Shown: in pieces, positions 23,551 through 36,940 of the stretch | Position numbering within the stretch: position 1 is the stretch's first letter | Layout: every line of letters begins with the position of its first letter | NCBI GenBank assembly: GCA_037783545.1 | Contig: JBBELK010000109.1 | Coordinates: 2,418,001-2,482,000, forward strand | From: Henricia sp. BOLD:AAB3569 | Lineage: Eukaryota > Echinodermata > Asteroidea > Spinulosida > Echinasteridae | Length of the DNA stretch: 64,000 bases | Reading direction: 5' to 3' | The notes under the pieces: model-generated | The model's database searches: none | What the model was told of the DNA's origin: nothing | What the model saw: only the letters and a program-made list of their open reading frames with translations | Made by a program: the position numbers and the translations under genes

Positions 23551-24166
23551 GGCTCCCAATGGAGTGATGGAAATTGTATGTATTAATTTCAGTCTCGGTT
23601 GATCCATTTAGATGTTAAGAACGTTTTTTTGCAAGGTGTATGGTGATGTAGAGTTTATTTATGAAGATTTCAGGATGTTTATATGTCAGGGTCATGTGAC
23701 TAAGGTCGAGTGGTCAAGGTCAATTTAGACATCGGACTTACCTGGCTGAGGTCGATGGAAATTGTGTATTGCATTTTTTGGGCTTCACTGGCACAATTTG
23801 GGTAATTTTGGTGATTTCTTTCTCGGATTTTGAGAATGCCAAGTGAATATCTAAAGACAAGTCAGGTTCGTGTGAATAAGGTCAAGGTTATCTCAGATCG
23901 TACTGGGCTCCATTAGCAGAATGTTTGATGGGAGGGGAGAGGTTCTTTCAAGGTTTTGAGGATGCCAAGTTGATTTATTTCTGTCTTAAGATGAATAAAT
24001 TTTGGATTCATGTGATCAAGATTAATAATATACGTGGAACTTCGAAAACTACTCTTCATAACTATGCCGGCTAAATCATATAAGGACAACTGTCTAGCAG
24101 AACTTGTAATGAGTTTTTCAATTAACTCGTAATGAAGATATTTAACATTAAAGCCCGCCAAAGTGT

Positions 24167-24487
24167 GTGACTGAGTACATCAAGATCATGGAGAAAAACA
24201 TCAAGCAGTCCGCAGAGAAACTCGGGGAGCATTTTGACATATCAGCAGGACAACGATCCAAAACACACTGCCAAGTCAGTCACGAAATGGTTCCGGGATA
24301 ATGCTGCAGGCGTAGAGTGGCCAGGCCAAAGTCCGGACCTCAACTCAATCGAGATAGGGGAGAGCCTTTCAACCTCAAAGACCTGGAGACTTTAGCGGAG
24401 TGGGCCAAATTCCACGCAGATACGTTGTGAGCCAGTACCAGAAGGCATTTTCCATTGATTGTAAAAAGGACTTTGAACTGATTTAAA
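24167..24487 (+). pseudogene. Tc1/mariner-family transposase, C-terminal relic
   Basis: Translated pieces match the catalytic C-terminal half of Tc1-like transposases, which cut and paste DNA at TA sites using a DDE triad. From 24170 a frame reads [19 protein letters not shown]. After a frameshift near 24235, a frame from 24243 reads [17 protein letters not shown], which includes the second catalytic Asp, then [13 protein letters not shown] with the final acidic residue. Another shift gives [15 protein letters not shown] before a TGA. The N-terminal DNA-binding half and first Asp are absent, so this is a dead fragment. AT-rich sequence to about 24690 resembles Tc1 3' flank. Confidence 0.85.
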
Positions 24488-24861
24488 GAAGCTAGACATA
24501 TTTTCTGCAAATCTGTCAATAAAATACCCCCGAAATGATGTACATGTATTTCTTGAAATGTCTCTTTGCAGTCATTCCTTCAGCTGCCTGTCACACTCTT
24601 GTAACTTAAGCCAAAATACTCCCATTCCTCAAAATGTACACGATTCAAAATATGGTAAGGGTATGAATAATTTCAGGCTTGTTAGAGTTGTTTTTCTGTA
24701 ATAAATTAGTGTTTTATAGACGATTTTTATGAAAACAAAACTAACAAAACTTAATCTCTAGGAGGGGTGGTTATTTCTCTGTATGCCTTGCTAAGCTCAC
24801 GTAATAGCCAATCCCAATCAGTGAGGAACAACTGTACTACCGTGATTCGAGACCACCAGTT

Positions 24862-24934
24862 GGCTTCATAGCTCAATTGGTAGGGCGTCTGCACGTTAAG
24901 CAGAAGAAATGCGGTTCGAATCCCGGTGGAGCCA
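24862..24934 (+). tRNA. tRNA-like sequence with GTT (Asn-type) anticodon, probably a pseudogene or SINE head
   Basis: GGCTTCA/TGGAGCC form a complete acceptor stem, GCTC/GGGC a D-stem and TCTGC/GCAGA a perfect anticodon stem. The loop is ACGTTAA, with anticodon GTT. The B-box GGTTCGAATCC is intact. Two features argue against a working tRNA: C instead of U at position 33, and a T-stem with only two Watson-Crick pairs. I infer a tRNA pseudogene or tRNA-derived SINE. Confidence 0.6.
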
Positions 24935-26037
24935 AGTTGCTTTTCACTGCATCCAGATTTCCCAAACTTATATGGATTTGTCCACATTTGTATCGAATTC
25001 ATTCACCCCGGCGGTCCCTGGGTAATAATCCCAAAAAGTAATCACTCAATCATGCTAAAACAGCATGCTCCCTATAATAGAGACTGGAGTCACTTGTGCA
25101 TGATTTGTGTACCAGAAAAATTCAGAACGGTATTTTGTTCGGGCTTATTAGGCCTTTATTTTGCCATAATATCATCTACTAGTCCAAATATTTAGAAAAA
25201 AAGTGATAAGTGCAGTCGACGTTACTCAAACTATGTGAACTTTAATAATCTGAAAATATGGTCCTTTTAGATGTGCGATGACATACGAAAGTTTGACCGG
25301 ATTAGAAAACTAAACAACACTGGGTTTTAAAGGCAGAACAGATGATTGGTAAACTGTTAAAAGGGGGTTATAGGCCTATTTCTACTAGAAGCCCATTGAT
25401 AAAACTGTCCTGGACAAATTTTGAAACTATGTAACGATTGAAAACAAAAAAACATTATGAACCAGAAACGAACGTAAAAACCAAAGTGCTATTAAAATGA
25501 ATGACAAAAGACGAAATCGCTTTTTCAATACAATGCCGATCCCCACACGAAACAAATTCCACGCAATTAGGGAAAGATAAGTCGGACGTCGTCACATAGC
25601 CCTCCTGCACGAAACATAGATGAGGCAACTCGGGAGAATTCTAATTTTGTTGCTAGTAAAATCTTCGTATTTGCTCCTCCAATTTGTTTCATTAGATTTA
25701 CACTTATTCATGTTTAAAAGATCGTATGAAGGAAAATTAATAACGTCTGAGTACAGTGTTGAGTGTTCGTTCCGGTTTTTCTTGTAAACTCAGAAAAAAT
25801 GAGGTCACTGAAAATGATACCCTCATCGCTTGAATTAAGCAAAGGGTACAACTACAAATTCGCTACGAATGATCAGCGAAATATAAACATATACTGTATA
25901 TAGGCCTATATAGCTACATTAAGACAGCTCGACTTTTACAACGCGTCCAAAACATCTCGTCTCTCCAGACAACTTTATTCCCATGTATGAAAACCACCCA
26001 CCTCCCCCAAAGTAACCCCAGCTTTATCCTGTTTCCG
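24935..26037. other. No gene recognised
   Basis: AT-rich DNA with only short frames lacking domain signatures or paired splice sites. Confidence 0.5.
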
Positions 26038-26180
26038 TATAGACCGTATCGAATAGCCGCCATTTTGTGGGACACCTTTTGTTACTTAAACCGTTTAACA
26101 ATGGAAGCACGATATGTGTAAAGCGCAACCAGTGCATGTCCTCAAGGAACAAACTGAAGAAACTGCCCCACGAAATGGAC
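26038..26180 (+). mobile_element. Truncated copy of the TATAGACCGTATCGAATAG MITE
   Basis: The left end and interior match 14646-14772. The right inverted end is lost after GCCCCACGAAATGG. Confidence 0.75.
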
Positions 26181-27546
26181 AGTCGATGGTTGTCGCAATG
26201 TTGTTAAGTGTGGGAAACATTGACAATCCTACCTCCATGATTATACAAGCATAAACAAACCTGATATAGTGACACTGACAACTTCACAGACGTGATTTCA
26301 CCTATGGCGATACGGCATCGGCCAAAATTAACACGTATCTTGTGACTGCATATAGTAGAAGCTAGCCTTGTCTGTCGTGTGCGATACCATCACCTGATCA
26401 CTTTGCGAATTGAACCCAAATTCGAACGCAGTGTGTACAGTTCTTAATACAGAAGGGTTCCTAGTTGGGCATCTTCGTGATTGGGTAATATTTCTTCGTG
26501 CGCTAAATTCCACGTCGCGTCGTCTGCAGTTTTATTTCCAAAAAACCTCGAAAAAGCACCTTTTCGGGGTCAGCAAAATTAGGCAACAAGCGGATTTGGG
26601 TTTCCCACTAACCAAGGAGTAATCCATGAAAAAATCAAAGATTGTACCCGAAGTTGCACACAAATGATATTTTTACGCCATAAGGGTGTAGACTAAAATT
26701 ACTGAATCAATTGAGGGCGCTCGTTAAAAGTATGGTGTGCTAAAAGGGGGCCAAAAACAAAAACGCGGCCGCGGAGCACACAACAACAAAATAAAATTCC
26801 GCTACAAATTGGTAAAATTCCGGAAATCCGGAAAAAATCTCACCCCTGAAATTTCGACACAAATTAACTGTTTAATAACAAAGTTAGAAAACCGAAGATC
26901 GGATAGACCAATCAATACTCCCTAGGGTAGGCTAATCAATACCTTAAACCATCAGATTGACCTCAAGATCAAAATGAACATGTTCAGTAAAAATCTGCGG
27001 AAGCGGTGCAACTTTAAAGACAGCGTGAGCATGAGTTTGGCCTTAACACACCAACATGTACATGGAATGTGCAAAAAGGAAACAAATCGCGACACGGATT
27101 AAGCAAAAAACATTGTTTAAATGTAACCACTGTATCAACTTAGCAACACGTGGCCGAGTCAACTGGGAGCTTGTTTCACACAGGCAAAATGGGCGGGGCG
27201 CAGGGAAGGGCGAAAATAGAGGAAATTCCCTTCCGGCTCCTAGGCAATGCTTTCTCCAAAGCAATGCTTTATGGCAACTAAGCAAATTCTCCAGGCCCGC
27301 CCGTCGCCAAGGACAACACTCCCTTTTAGACTCAATTATTGCATAAGTGCTTCAAATGTTATACATGTGTGCCGCTGTACAAACATTGAAAAATTCAAAA
27401 TGACAAATACTCACTCAGCATGCTCAGTACTTGTTTGAAAAAACAACAACATGAGATTTGATCGGAATGAGGGTTAACGTCACAGAAAATTACATTGCCA
27501 ACACTATAGCCAATACTGTTCATCGAATCTCGGTACTACTCAAGCA
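26181..27546. other. No gene recognised
   Basis: Contains the satellite fragment at 26876-26985 related to 21941-22030. Overlapping frames on both strands at 27043-27346 have no recognisable domain. Confidence 0.5.
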
Positions 27547-28591
27547 CGAGACTATGGCGTGTGAAACGTGGCAATATTCGATAATGCACAAATATATGTG
27601 CGATGTTTGACATATATGTGCGATGTTTTTTCATATGTTGAATAACTACTTTTCCCGTATTAGGACGACCGTTTTGGGAAGAGTGCTCTGGGGAACCACT
27701 AAAACGGCAAATTTGTCGGCAAGAAACTCTGCCGTTGACACCCATTTTTTCGACTTAAAGTTCTCATAAAGATGTTTTTCAACCTCGACGAAAATGGTGA
27801 GAAACCTAATAAAAATGGTGAGAAACCTAATAAAAATGGTGAGAAACCTAATAAAGATGGTTTTTGAAGCACTTGGCGTTAGGACGATCGGTCGGTCGTC
27901 CTAATACGCCTTTTTTACCCATAACCGGTCGCCCTAATACGGGAAAGGTAGGTTGTATGCGATGTTGAAAATATATGTGCAATAATTTGACATATATATG
28001 GAATGTTTTTTAATATGTATGCGATGTTAAAAATATATGTGCAATAATTTGACATATATATGCAATGTTAAAAATATATGTGCGATATTTCGACATATAT
28101 GTGGGATATTTCAATGTGTGGGGTCGCGGTGTTCGTGATATGTGGGCATGATCTTTCATAGATTGGTTCCCGATCCCTATATATTGGTTCGCTTATTGCG
28201 AAAGTGTAGAATATGTGGACGGGAACCAGTCTATTCTCCTGTGTGGAATATGTGGACGGGAACCAGTCTAGATATCTTTCAATGTATGTGCTAGACTGGT
28301 TCCCGCTCTACATATTCCACATACAACGACTGAATAATTCAGTCTAGTCAAAACATTTTTGGTCCGGGTGCCAGACTGTAGTTAGGTAGCACCCATCTAT
28401 TAATCACGTGATGTGTATCACGTGATGAGAGACACGTGCGCGATGATAACCGTTTCTCCTTTGTTTCTATTCAGAGACGTAAAGATAAATATTTATCTCT
28501 ACGTCTCTGAATAAACCGTACCACACCATAGGCTACGCGACGAATGAAGGTCAGAAATAAAGGTTATGGGGCCTGCAAGGGTGACTCGCCG

Positions 28592-29348
28592 TTAAAGGAG
28601 CGTGTTCAGTAAAAACAAAAAAAAGGTTTTGTTTGTATGTTTTAACTTAGCAATGAAAATAGCTCCCAAAAATAATATCGACGAGGAAAAAAATTCACTG
28701 CAATCCCCAGTTTGGATGTGGAAGCTAGCTTTATGAAACTGCTCATGGTAGCCACAGACCTTTGTGGATGTGGAAGCAAAAAGGTTAATTACTGCACTTT
28801 TCTAAAGAACCAGATAAATTATTGTGCAAAACATCGGTCTTTTTCCGGCAATATATACGGATTGAGAACGCCAAATTTCAGAATGGTCATCAGAAAAATA
28901 TGAAAAATTATATGGTATCAACATTTCAACCCCTATTGGAAAAATGGGGGGTGGGGTGGGGGAATCTGCTCTAAAATGTGATCTGGACACGCTCCTTTAA
29001 AGGAGCGCCAGATCACATTTTTGAGCCACCCATTTTTCCCATGGAAGTTGAGATCTTGATATATTATTGTCTGTCAAATTTTTATCGTTACCATAAAGAA
29101 ATTTCACGTTCTCATTCCGTATATATTTTAAGGATATCGCCGGAAAGTTAATAGACTGATGTTTTGCAAAATAATTTATATCTGGTTCCATAGAACAGTG
29201 CAGTAATTCACCTTTTTGCTTCAACATCCAAACTGGGGATTGCAGTTAAAAAAATTCCCCGTCGATATTAATTTTGGGAGGTATTGTATGATTGCTAAGT
29301 TAAAACAGACAAACAAAACCTATTTTTTACTGAAAACGCTAAGTTTAA
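28592..29348. mobile_element. Two head-to-head TTAA elements inside the palindrome (left arm)
   Basis: TTAA sites at 28592-28595, 28997-29000 and 29345-29348 bound two adjoining segments with AAAGGAGCGTGTTCAG-type ends. The segments are inverted relative to each other and both match 33409-34058. Confidence 0.7.
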
Positions 29349-32300
29349 CGGCAAGATCATGCCCACATATCACGTCTCCTGTGTGGAATATGTGAACGGG
29401 AACCAGTCTAAAACACACGCACATATTACAGGCTAGACTGGTTCCCGTTCCCTACGAAGTATCCAGACGTAATATATTGGGACGGAAACCAGTCTAATTA
29501 AAGGCGAGCCCAACTATGGCTGTACATATTGTTATTTTTACGGCTTCCGGAAATGCTCGAAAGCTAGATGGAAAGTTAGGCACAATTTTACACACATATG
29601 CCGCGCTTTTTCAATGATTTTGTACCGTCGTTAAAGGGAAAAATTCCCCATTTTTTTCCTTTTAATCAGTGAGAACATCCTCAAATTTATTTTATAAGCG
29701 CCCCGAAAGATTTGGTCAGGGGAAAACCTCAGCCCAACTACATTTTTTAAATGATAGATCGAAAAATATGCACAAATTCTCCACGGTGTATGTTACACGA
29801 TCGGAAACATTTTGTCTTTATTGGAAACCATGATATACCATTTTTGCACCGGTAACTGCGGGGTTGTCTTTTAACAGATTTTCTAAAACGCCAGATGAAC
29901 GAACCAAAACGCAAAACGCAGAAATCACAACAACGAAGACAATTATCTCTATTTTTGATGGGTGATAATCTTTATTTAATTCCTTCTTGTTCTAAAACTC
30001 CCATTTTCTATTACAAAAAGTCAAATTCACACGTTTTTCTTCTTAAGACGACAAATGTTCTTATATTGTAAGGAGATTATCTTAATTATCAGATAATCAT
30101 ACTAGAAACAATGCTTTTTACAATATTTCTATGTTGTAAATTAGAAACTGGGTTTTAAAAATTACCCCTCGCGAATTTACCCGTGGCACCCCTCGCAAAT
30201 CATATCCAACTGTACAATGAATAGCGAACTTGGTTTATAAAAACTAAGCGTGTGCATGTAAGGGGCCCTGATTGGCACCCCTCGCGAATCATATAGTAGG
30301 AGACCAGCCTGTAGGTCCCGTGACCAAATTCTGGGTACAAAGGTTTGAAAGTGTTTTTGTGTTCCCTGATGAATACCGAACAATTTGTACTTGGGCTGCC
30401 CCCTTGAAAATGTCGGGCATTTCCGGGAGGGGTCAACAAAGGTCAAACAGGGGTCAAAATTCAAATATATTCCAATCGTGTCGATATGCATATCAAATTA
30501 CTCGTCTAGTTATGAGGATTCCACAAATGTATAGTTTGTTATACCTCCGACCTTAAATGAGGGCGCTGTGGTCAAAAACGTTAAAAGGTCAACGCACTTT
30601 TGACTGGTGGTCAAATTCACCAACACAGTTAACATTATCCGATTCTAATGATTTTAGTGTCTAATAATATGTTTTCTGACATGGCAAATTCAACTAAGCA
30701 ACTTTTAAAAGTAAAAGTGGTTGCCATAACCTTGAAATTTCAAAATGGCTGCTAAAAGGTTAACATAAATTAGCCAAAAACAACAATTTTTTTCCCAAAC
30801 CCATGGATAAGAAATTATTAAATGTTTGTCACCGAAACGTCACGAACAATTGAAACACTCCATTTTTAAAACAAATACGATTTTTAATTATGTGTATCCT
30901 TCTTCTTTAGAGCACATGTTCTATATATTATTGTACAGTATACCATATAAAGTGTATAGGTAAATGATGATGATGGGCTGTGAATATCTGCAACAATATA
31001 GCTTCAACCATGGAGGAAGAAACATGTTCCCTCATTGGGTAAACGTTTATTGATGCAATGAAACTGACATTTTACGCTTGGTAAGTACCTCATTAAACCT
31101 TTCATCCTTTTTTTCATATGTGATTGGACCAATAAAGGCAAAGACAAAAAGTTAATATTTACAAAACAATTGATGGCTTAAACTAGGTTTAAATGGGCCA
31201 GAGCCCATATGGCAATATTATTACATTCCTCAAGCTAGTAATATTAATTGAGTACACAGGACATATTAATACTCTGAATCATTGCGACCTTATTTCATGC
31301 TTGATGAAAATTGGTCGATTTACTTGATCTTCTCTGACCCATATGAAAAACTTGCGCGCATCTAGTTTATTCATAAGTGCGAGTTGAATCTGTGGGACAA
31401 AGAGAACGACTGTGCCGTTCAATTCAGTAAGACAACCCACTTGAAAATGATCAGTAATCGTGTTGACCTCTATTGACTTTGTCGATTTTGAGGTTTAACA
31501 CCCGTTTTTTGAGTGAAAAAAGCCCCTTTTCCCCGTGCATCATATATTTAAAAAAAAAACCAAAATAAAGGTAATACTCTGTACTTTGAAATGCGTAGCG
31601 AGTTGGTGAGAAACATAGACGTACTTTTTATGTACTCACAAAGGTTTGCAGTGCGGCGCTGTTTTCCGTGTCATTTTCCTGCGCTGAGCGTATAGGGTCA
31701 CGGAGCTCAGTGAGCAGATGCGCGCAAGTTGTTCATATGGGTCAGAGAATATGAAAAAAAGGATGAAAGGTTTAATGAGGTACTTACCAAGCGTAAAATG
31801 TCAGTTTCATTGCATCAATAAACTTTTACCCAATGAGGGAACATGTTGTTGAAGCTATATTGTTGCAGATATTCACAGCCCATCATCATCATTTACGGTA
31901 CCTATACACTTTACATGGTATACTGTACAATATTATATAGAACATGTGCTCTAAAGGAAAAGGATACACATAATTAAAAATCATATTTGTTTGAAAAATG
32001 GAGTGTTTCAATTGTTCGTGACGTTTCGGTGACAAACATTTAATAATTTCTTATCCATGGGTTTGGGAAAAAATTGTTGTTTTTGGCTAATTTATGTTAA
32101 CCTTTTAGCAGCCATTTTGAAATTTCAAGGTTATGGCAACCACTTTTACTTTTAAAAGTTGCTTAGTTGAATTTGCCATGTCAGAAAACATATTATTAGA
32201 CACTAAAATCATTAGAATCGGATAATGTTAACTGTGTTGGTGAATTTGACCACCAGTCAAAAGTGCGTTGACCTTTCAACGTTTTTGACCACAGCGCCCT

Positions 32301-33408
32301 CATTTAAGGTCAGAGGTATAACAAACTATACATTTTTGGAATCCTCATGACTAGACAAGTAATTTGATATGCATATCGACACGATTGGAATATATTTGAA
32401 TTTTTACCCCTGTTTGACCTTTGTTGACCCCTCCCGGAAATGCCCGACATTTTCAAGGGGGCAGCCCAAGTCAAAATTGTTCGGTATTCATCAGGTAACA
32501 CAAAAACACTTTCAAACCTTTGTTCCCAGAATTTGGTCACGGGACCTACAGGCTGGTCTCCTACTAATAGCCCACTGTACAATGAATAGCGAACTGGGTT
32601 TATAAAAACTGTGTGCAAGGGGCGCCGATTGGCACCCCTCGCGAATCATAAATTTAATTGGGTTGAGGTTTATCCTGACCAAATCTTTCGGGGCGCTTAT
32701 AAAATAAACTTGAGGATATTCTTTACAGATTAGAAGAAAACAAATGTGCAATCTTTCCTTTTTACGATGGTACAAAATCATTTGAAAAGCGCAGCATCTA
32801 TGCCTAACGCTTCATCTAGCTTTCGATCAAATCCGGAAGCCGTGAAAATATCAATTTCTTCAGGTTCAGGCTGGTGAAATATCGCACATATATTTTTAAC
32901 ATCGCATACATATGAAAAAACATTGCATATATATGTCAAATTATTGCACATATATTTTTAACATCGCATACATATGAAAAAACATTGCATATATATGTCA
33001 AATTATTGCACATATATTTTCAACATCGCATACATATGAAAAAACATCGCACATATATATTTAACATCGCACATATATGTCAAACATCGCACATATATTT
33101 GTGCATTATCGAATATTGCAACGTATCACACGCCATACTAGACTGGTTCCCGTCCACATATTCCACACAGGATACGTGATATGTGGGCATGATCTTTCAA
33201 TACATGTGCGTAAACGGAATTGTGGGTAGCACCCAGCTATTAATCACGTGATGTGTATCACGTGATGAGAAACACGTGCGCGATGATAACCGTTTCTCCT
33301 TTGTTTATTTAGGCGTGACATAATTGAATAAACCATACCATACCATAAGCTACGCGACGGATGAAGGTCAGAAATAAAGGTTATTGAGCCCGCAAGGGTG
33401 ACTCGCCG

Positions 33409-34058
33409 TTAAAGGAGGTTTTCAGTAAAAAAAAAAAAAAGTTTTGTTTGTCTGTTTTAACTTAGCAATCATACAATATACCTCCCAAAAATAATATCGA
33501 CGGGGAATTGTTTTTAATGCAATCCCCAGTTTGGATGTGGAAGCAAAAAGGTGAATTTCTGCACTGTTCTATGGAACCAGATAAATTATTTTGCAAAACA
33601 TCAGTCTATTAAATTTCCGGCGATATCCTTAAAATATATACGGATTGAGAACGTGAAATTTCTTTATGGTAACGAAAAAAATTTGACAGACAATAAGATA
33701 TCAAAATCTCAACTTCCATGGGAAGTTGAAATAGGGGTTGAAATTAATAATACCATATGTTTCATATTTTTCTCATGACCATTCTGAAATTTCGCGTTCT
33801 CAATCCGTATATATTGCTGGAAAAAGACCGATGTTTTGCACAATAATTTATCTGGTTCTTTATAAAAGTGCAGTAATTAACCTTTTTACTTCCACATCTA
33901 CAAAGGTCTGTGGCTACCATGAGCAATTTCATAAAGCTTCCACATCATGGATTGCATTTAATTTTTTTTCCTCGTCGATATTATTTTTGGGAGCTATTTT
34001 CATTGCTAAGTTAAAACAGACAAACAAAACCAATTTTTTACTGAACACGCTCCTTTAA
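33409..34058. mobile_element. Palindromic TTAA-flanked element (right arm)
   Basis: TTAA at 33409-33412 and 34055-34058, with flanks GACTCGCCG and its inverse. The interior is itself a palindrome centred near 33735 and corresponds to the two segments at 28592-29348. Confidence 0.75.
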
Positions 34059-34995
34059 CGGCGAGTCACCCTTGCAGGCCCCATAACCTTTATTTCTGAC
34101 TTTCATTCGTCGCGCAGCCTATGGTGTGGTACGGTTTATTCAGAGACGTATAGATAAATATTTCTCTTTACGTCTCTGAATAAACAAAGGAGAAATGGTT
34201 ATCATCGCGCACGTCTCTCATCACGTGATACACATCACGTGATTAATAGCTGGGTGCTACCTAACTACAGTCTGGTACCCGGATCAAAAATGTTTTGACT
34301 GAATTATTGACTGAATTATTCAGTCGTTGTATGTGGAATATGTGGAGCGGGAACCAGTCTAGGTGCTACCCACAATTCCGTTTACGCACATACTAGACTG
34401 GTTCCCGCTCCACATATTCCACATACAACGACTGAATATGAGGACCGGCTACTGTCGTGTTTAAAATAGCACTTTAAGCATTACGTCATGCATTTATTTT
34501 TAGGAGCACATATAACCGTTAATTTTGAAAGCGCGCTGCGCGCTATATGGCATGAGTGTACAACAATTTGAAAGGGGTTATTCCTTATTTGACCAATACA
34601 AATTTAATATATTAACCTTAAAATATTAAATATGCCCATTTTAATATACATGTACTGTAGGCTAGCATCAAAAAGGAAAATTCAAACCTTGTCTGCATCA
34701 CCCAGTGAGCTCCATATTGTACATGTAGTTTTAATATGCTGTTGCAATCCCGTACGTACGCGGACGCGTACGTACGTGCGTGCACGCGACGTCAAATTCA
34801 CGAATTGTACCCGACGATTAACGGTAACGTCCGGACGACCGGACGTGCATTCGGGTAACTTCGGGAACCTTCGGAAAAAGGAGAAATTCCTCCTGTTTCA
34901 AAATGGCGGAATTGGCGGCTGCCAGACCTTAAATTCAGTCTAGTCAAAGAATGTTTGGTCCGGGTACCAGACTAACGCACATACATTGAAAGATC

Positions 34996-35105
34996 TAGAC
35001 TGGTTCCCGTCCACATATTCCACACATGAGAATAGACTGGTTCCCGTCCACATATTCCACACTTTCGCAATAAGCGAACCAATATAGGGATCGGGAACTA
35101 ATCTA
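34996..35105. mobile_element. 110-bp element with TAGACTGGTTCCCG ends and 9-bp duplication
   Basis: TAGACTGGTTCCCG at the left is inverted at the right (one substitution: ...AACTAATCTA). TGAAAGATC is duplicated directly outside both ends (34987-34995, 35106-35114). Duplications of 9 bp are typical of Mutator-like elements. Confidence 0.85.
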
Positions 35106-35664
35106 TGAAAGATCATGCCCACATATCACGAACACACCGCGACCCCACACATTAAAATATATCCCACATATATGTCGAAATATCGCACACATATTTTTAA
35201 CATTGCACATATATGTTAAATTATTGCACATATATTTTTAACATCGCATACATATGAAAAAACATTGCATATATATGTCAAATTATTGCAAATATATTTT
35301 TAACATCGCATATATTTACTTTTTCCTGTATAGGACGACCGGTTAGGGGTTAAAAAGGTATGTTAAGACGACCGGCCGCGTTAGGACGACCGATTTTCGG
35401 TCGTCTTAACGCTTTTTTGCTCTAAAACCATATTTTTAGGTCAAAAACCATTTTTGTTTCTCACCATTTTTATTAGGTTTGTAACCATTTCGGTTTAGGT
35501 CGAAAAACGTTTTGATGAGAACTTTAAGTCGAGAAAATTGGTGTCAACGGCAGAGTTTCTTACCAACAAATTTACCGTTTTAGTGGTCCCCCAGAGCACT
35601 CTGCCAAAAACGGTCGTCCTATACCGGAAAAAGGAAGTATATATACATATGAAAAAACATTTTT

Positions 35665-36405
35665 CCTGGTAAGAGAGTCTCTGGAGGAGCGGCGACGCGG
35701 CGACGCGGCGACGCGGAGACGGTTGTGAATGTGGGGGGTGGGGGGCATCGAATTAAGTTGAAACGTAGAACGCCCTCTATTTCCAGACTTTATTTACCTT
35801 TTTTTTTAAATATCCCTCTCGTGCCGAGATTATTCCTGGTAAGAGGGTCTCTGGAGGAGCGGCGACGCGGAGACGGTTGTGAATGTGGGGGTGGGGGGAG
35901 ATCGAATTAAGTTGAAACGGTGGGGGGGGGGATCGAATTAAGTTGAAACGTAGAACGCCCTCTATTTCCAGACTTTATTTACCTTTTTTTAAAAATATCC
36001 CTCTCGTGCCGAGATTATTCCTGGTAAGAGGGTCTCTGGAGGAGCGGCGACGCGGCGAGGCGGAGACGGTTGTGAATGTGGGGGGTGGGGGGAGGGGGGA
36101 TCGAATTAAGTTGAAACGTAGAACGCCCTCTATTTCCAGACTTTATTTACCTTTTTTTTTTAAATATCCCTCTCGTGCCGAGATTATTCCTGGTAAGAGG
36201 GTCTCTGGAGGAGCGGCGACGCGGAGACGGTTGTGGATGGGGGGGGGGGGGGATCTAATTAAGTTGAAACGTAGAACGCCCTCTATTTCCAGACTTTATT
36301 TACCTTTTTTTAAATATCCCTCTCGTGCCGAGATTAGTCCTGGTAAGAGGGTCTCTGGAGGAGCGGCGACGCGGCGACGCGGAGACGGTTGTGGATTGAA
36401 GTATA
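35665..36405 (+). repeat. Tandem array, five ~150-185-bp units
   Basis: Units start CCTGGTAAGAGNGTCTCTGG at 35665, 35835, 36020, 36189 and 36339. They contain GCGGCGACGCGG runs, a G-tract and AACGCCCTCTATTTCCAGAC. The array interrupts the right arm of the giant palindrome and has no partner in the left arm. A frame stays open across three units (35943-36425) but has no domain and is treated as repeat translation. Confidence 0.9.
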
Positions 36406-36703
36406 GTGGGCCCTGCATTCTATAGTTTAGCCTATATATCAAACATCGCACATATATATCAAACATCGCACATATATTTGTGCATTATCGAATATTGTAA
36501 CGTTTCACACGCCATACGAGACGCCAACGTCCGGCAGTGTCCAAGCAGATATCCATGTGTTCTGACGGTCGTTAGCCGCTCATTCATGACCAGGATTCCG
36601 ACGCAAGTTCAGTTCTGGACATCGTGAATCATCCGCGTGAATCCTGCAATTTCCCTTCAGCACCGTCGCTTCCGTCCGTCCCGGTCGGCAAACGCTCCGG
36701 GAT

Positions 36704-36940
36704 TCACCCGCCGGAAAGAATGCTGAAATGGGCGACGGTCTCGGCATTAATAGTCCCAATTGATCTCGTATTAACATTCAGCAGGTAGACAGGTATACTC
36801 CGCCGTATAACTTCCTCAAATCTGTCATCCATTACTTTCGCAGTGCAATACGTGTGCCTCCAAGAACTGGTGATCAGGTTAAGTTCCGGTCTGCCAGACG
36901 ACATGTCAATACATGCAGGTACATGCACACGGTTATGCAC
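36704..36940 (-). other. Unassigned 78-residue open frame
   Basis: This lies in apparently non-repetitive DNA just right of the giant palindrome. The frame includes MDDRFEEVIRRSIPVYLL and has ordinary-looking composition. A possible acceptor (TCTGGCAG) and donor (GGCGG|GTGAAT) bracket part of it, so it could be an internal exon. No family was recognised and it could equally be chance. Confidence 0.25.

Larger units (their letters stand above)
27553..36516. mobile_element. Giant 9-kb palindromic (foldback-type) element with 6-bp target duplication
   Basis: The two halves are inverted copies of each other, centred near 31540; outer arms 27553-31365 and 31715-36516 pair with indels. The outermost TATGGCGTGTGAAACGT is inverted at 36500-36516, and CGAGAC is duplicated directly outside both ends (27547-27552, 36517-36522). 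The outer domain is an array of ACATATATGTGCGATGTT-like units plus CGACCGGTCGTCCTAA-like blocks. The inner domain holds unique-looking AT-rich DNA, with nested TTAA elements and TAGACTGGTTCCCG elements. The right arm also carries a tandem array at 35665-36405. No transposase was recognised. Architecture resembles foldback/TU-type elements, but the 6-bp duplication does not identify a known family. Confidence 0.8.

Noticed and set aside
24862..24934. Functional tRNA-Asn
   Set aside because: C at position 33 and a broken T-stem make function unlikely; kept only as tRNA-like.
35943..36425. 160-residue + strand frame repeating SISRLYLPFF
   Set aside because: Spans tandem units and contains their G-tracts; open because of unit composition, with no domain.
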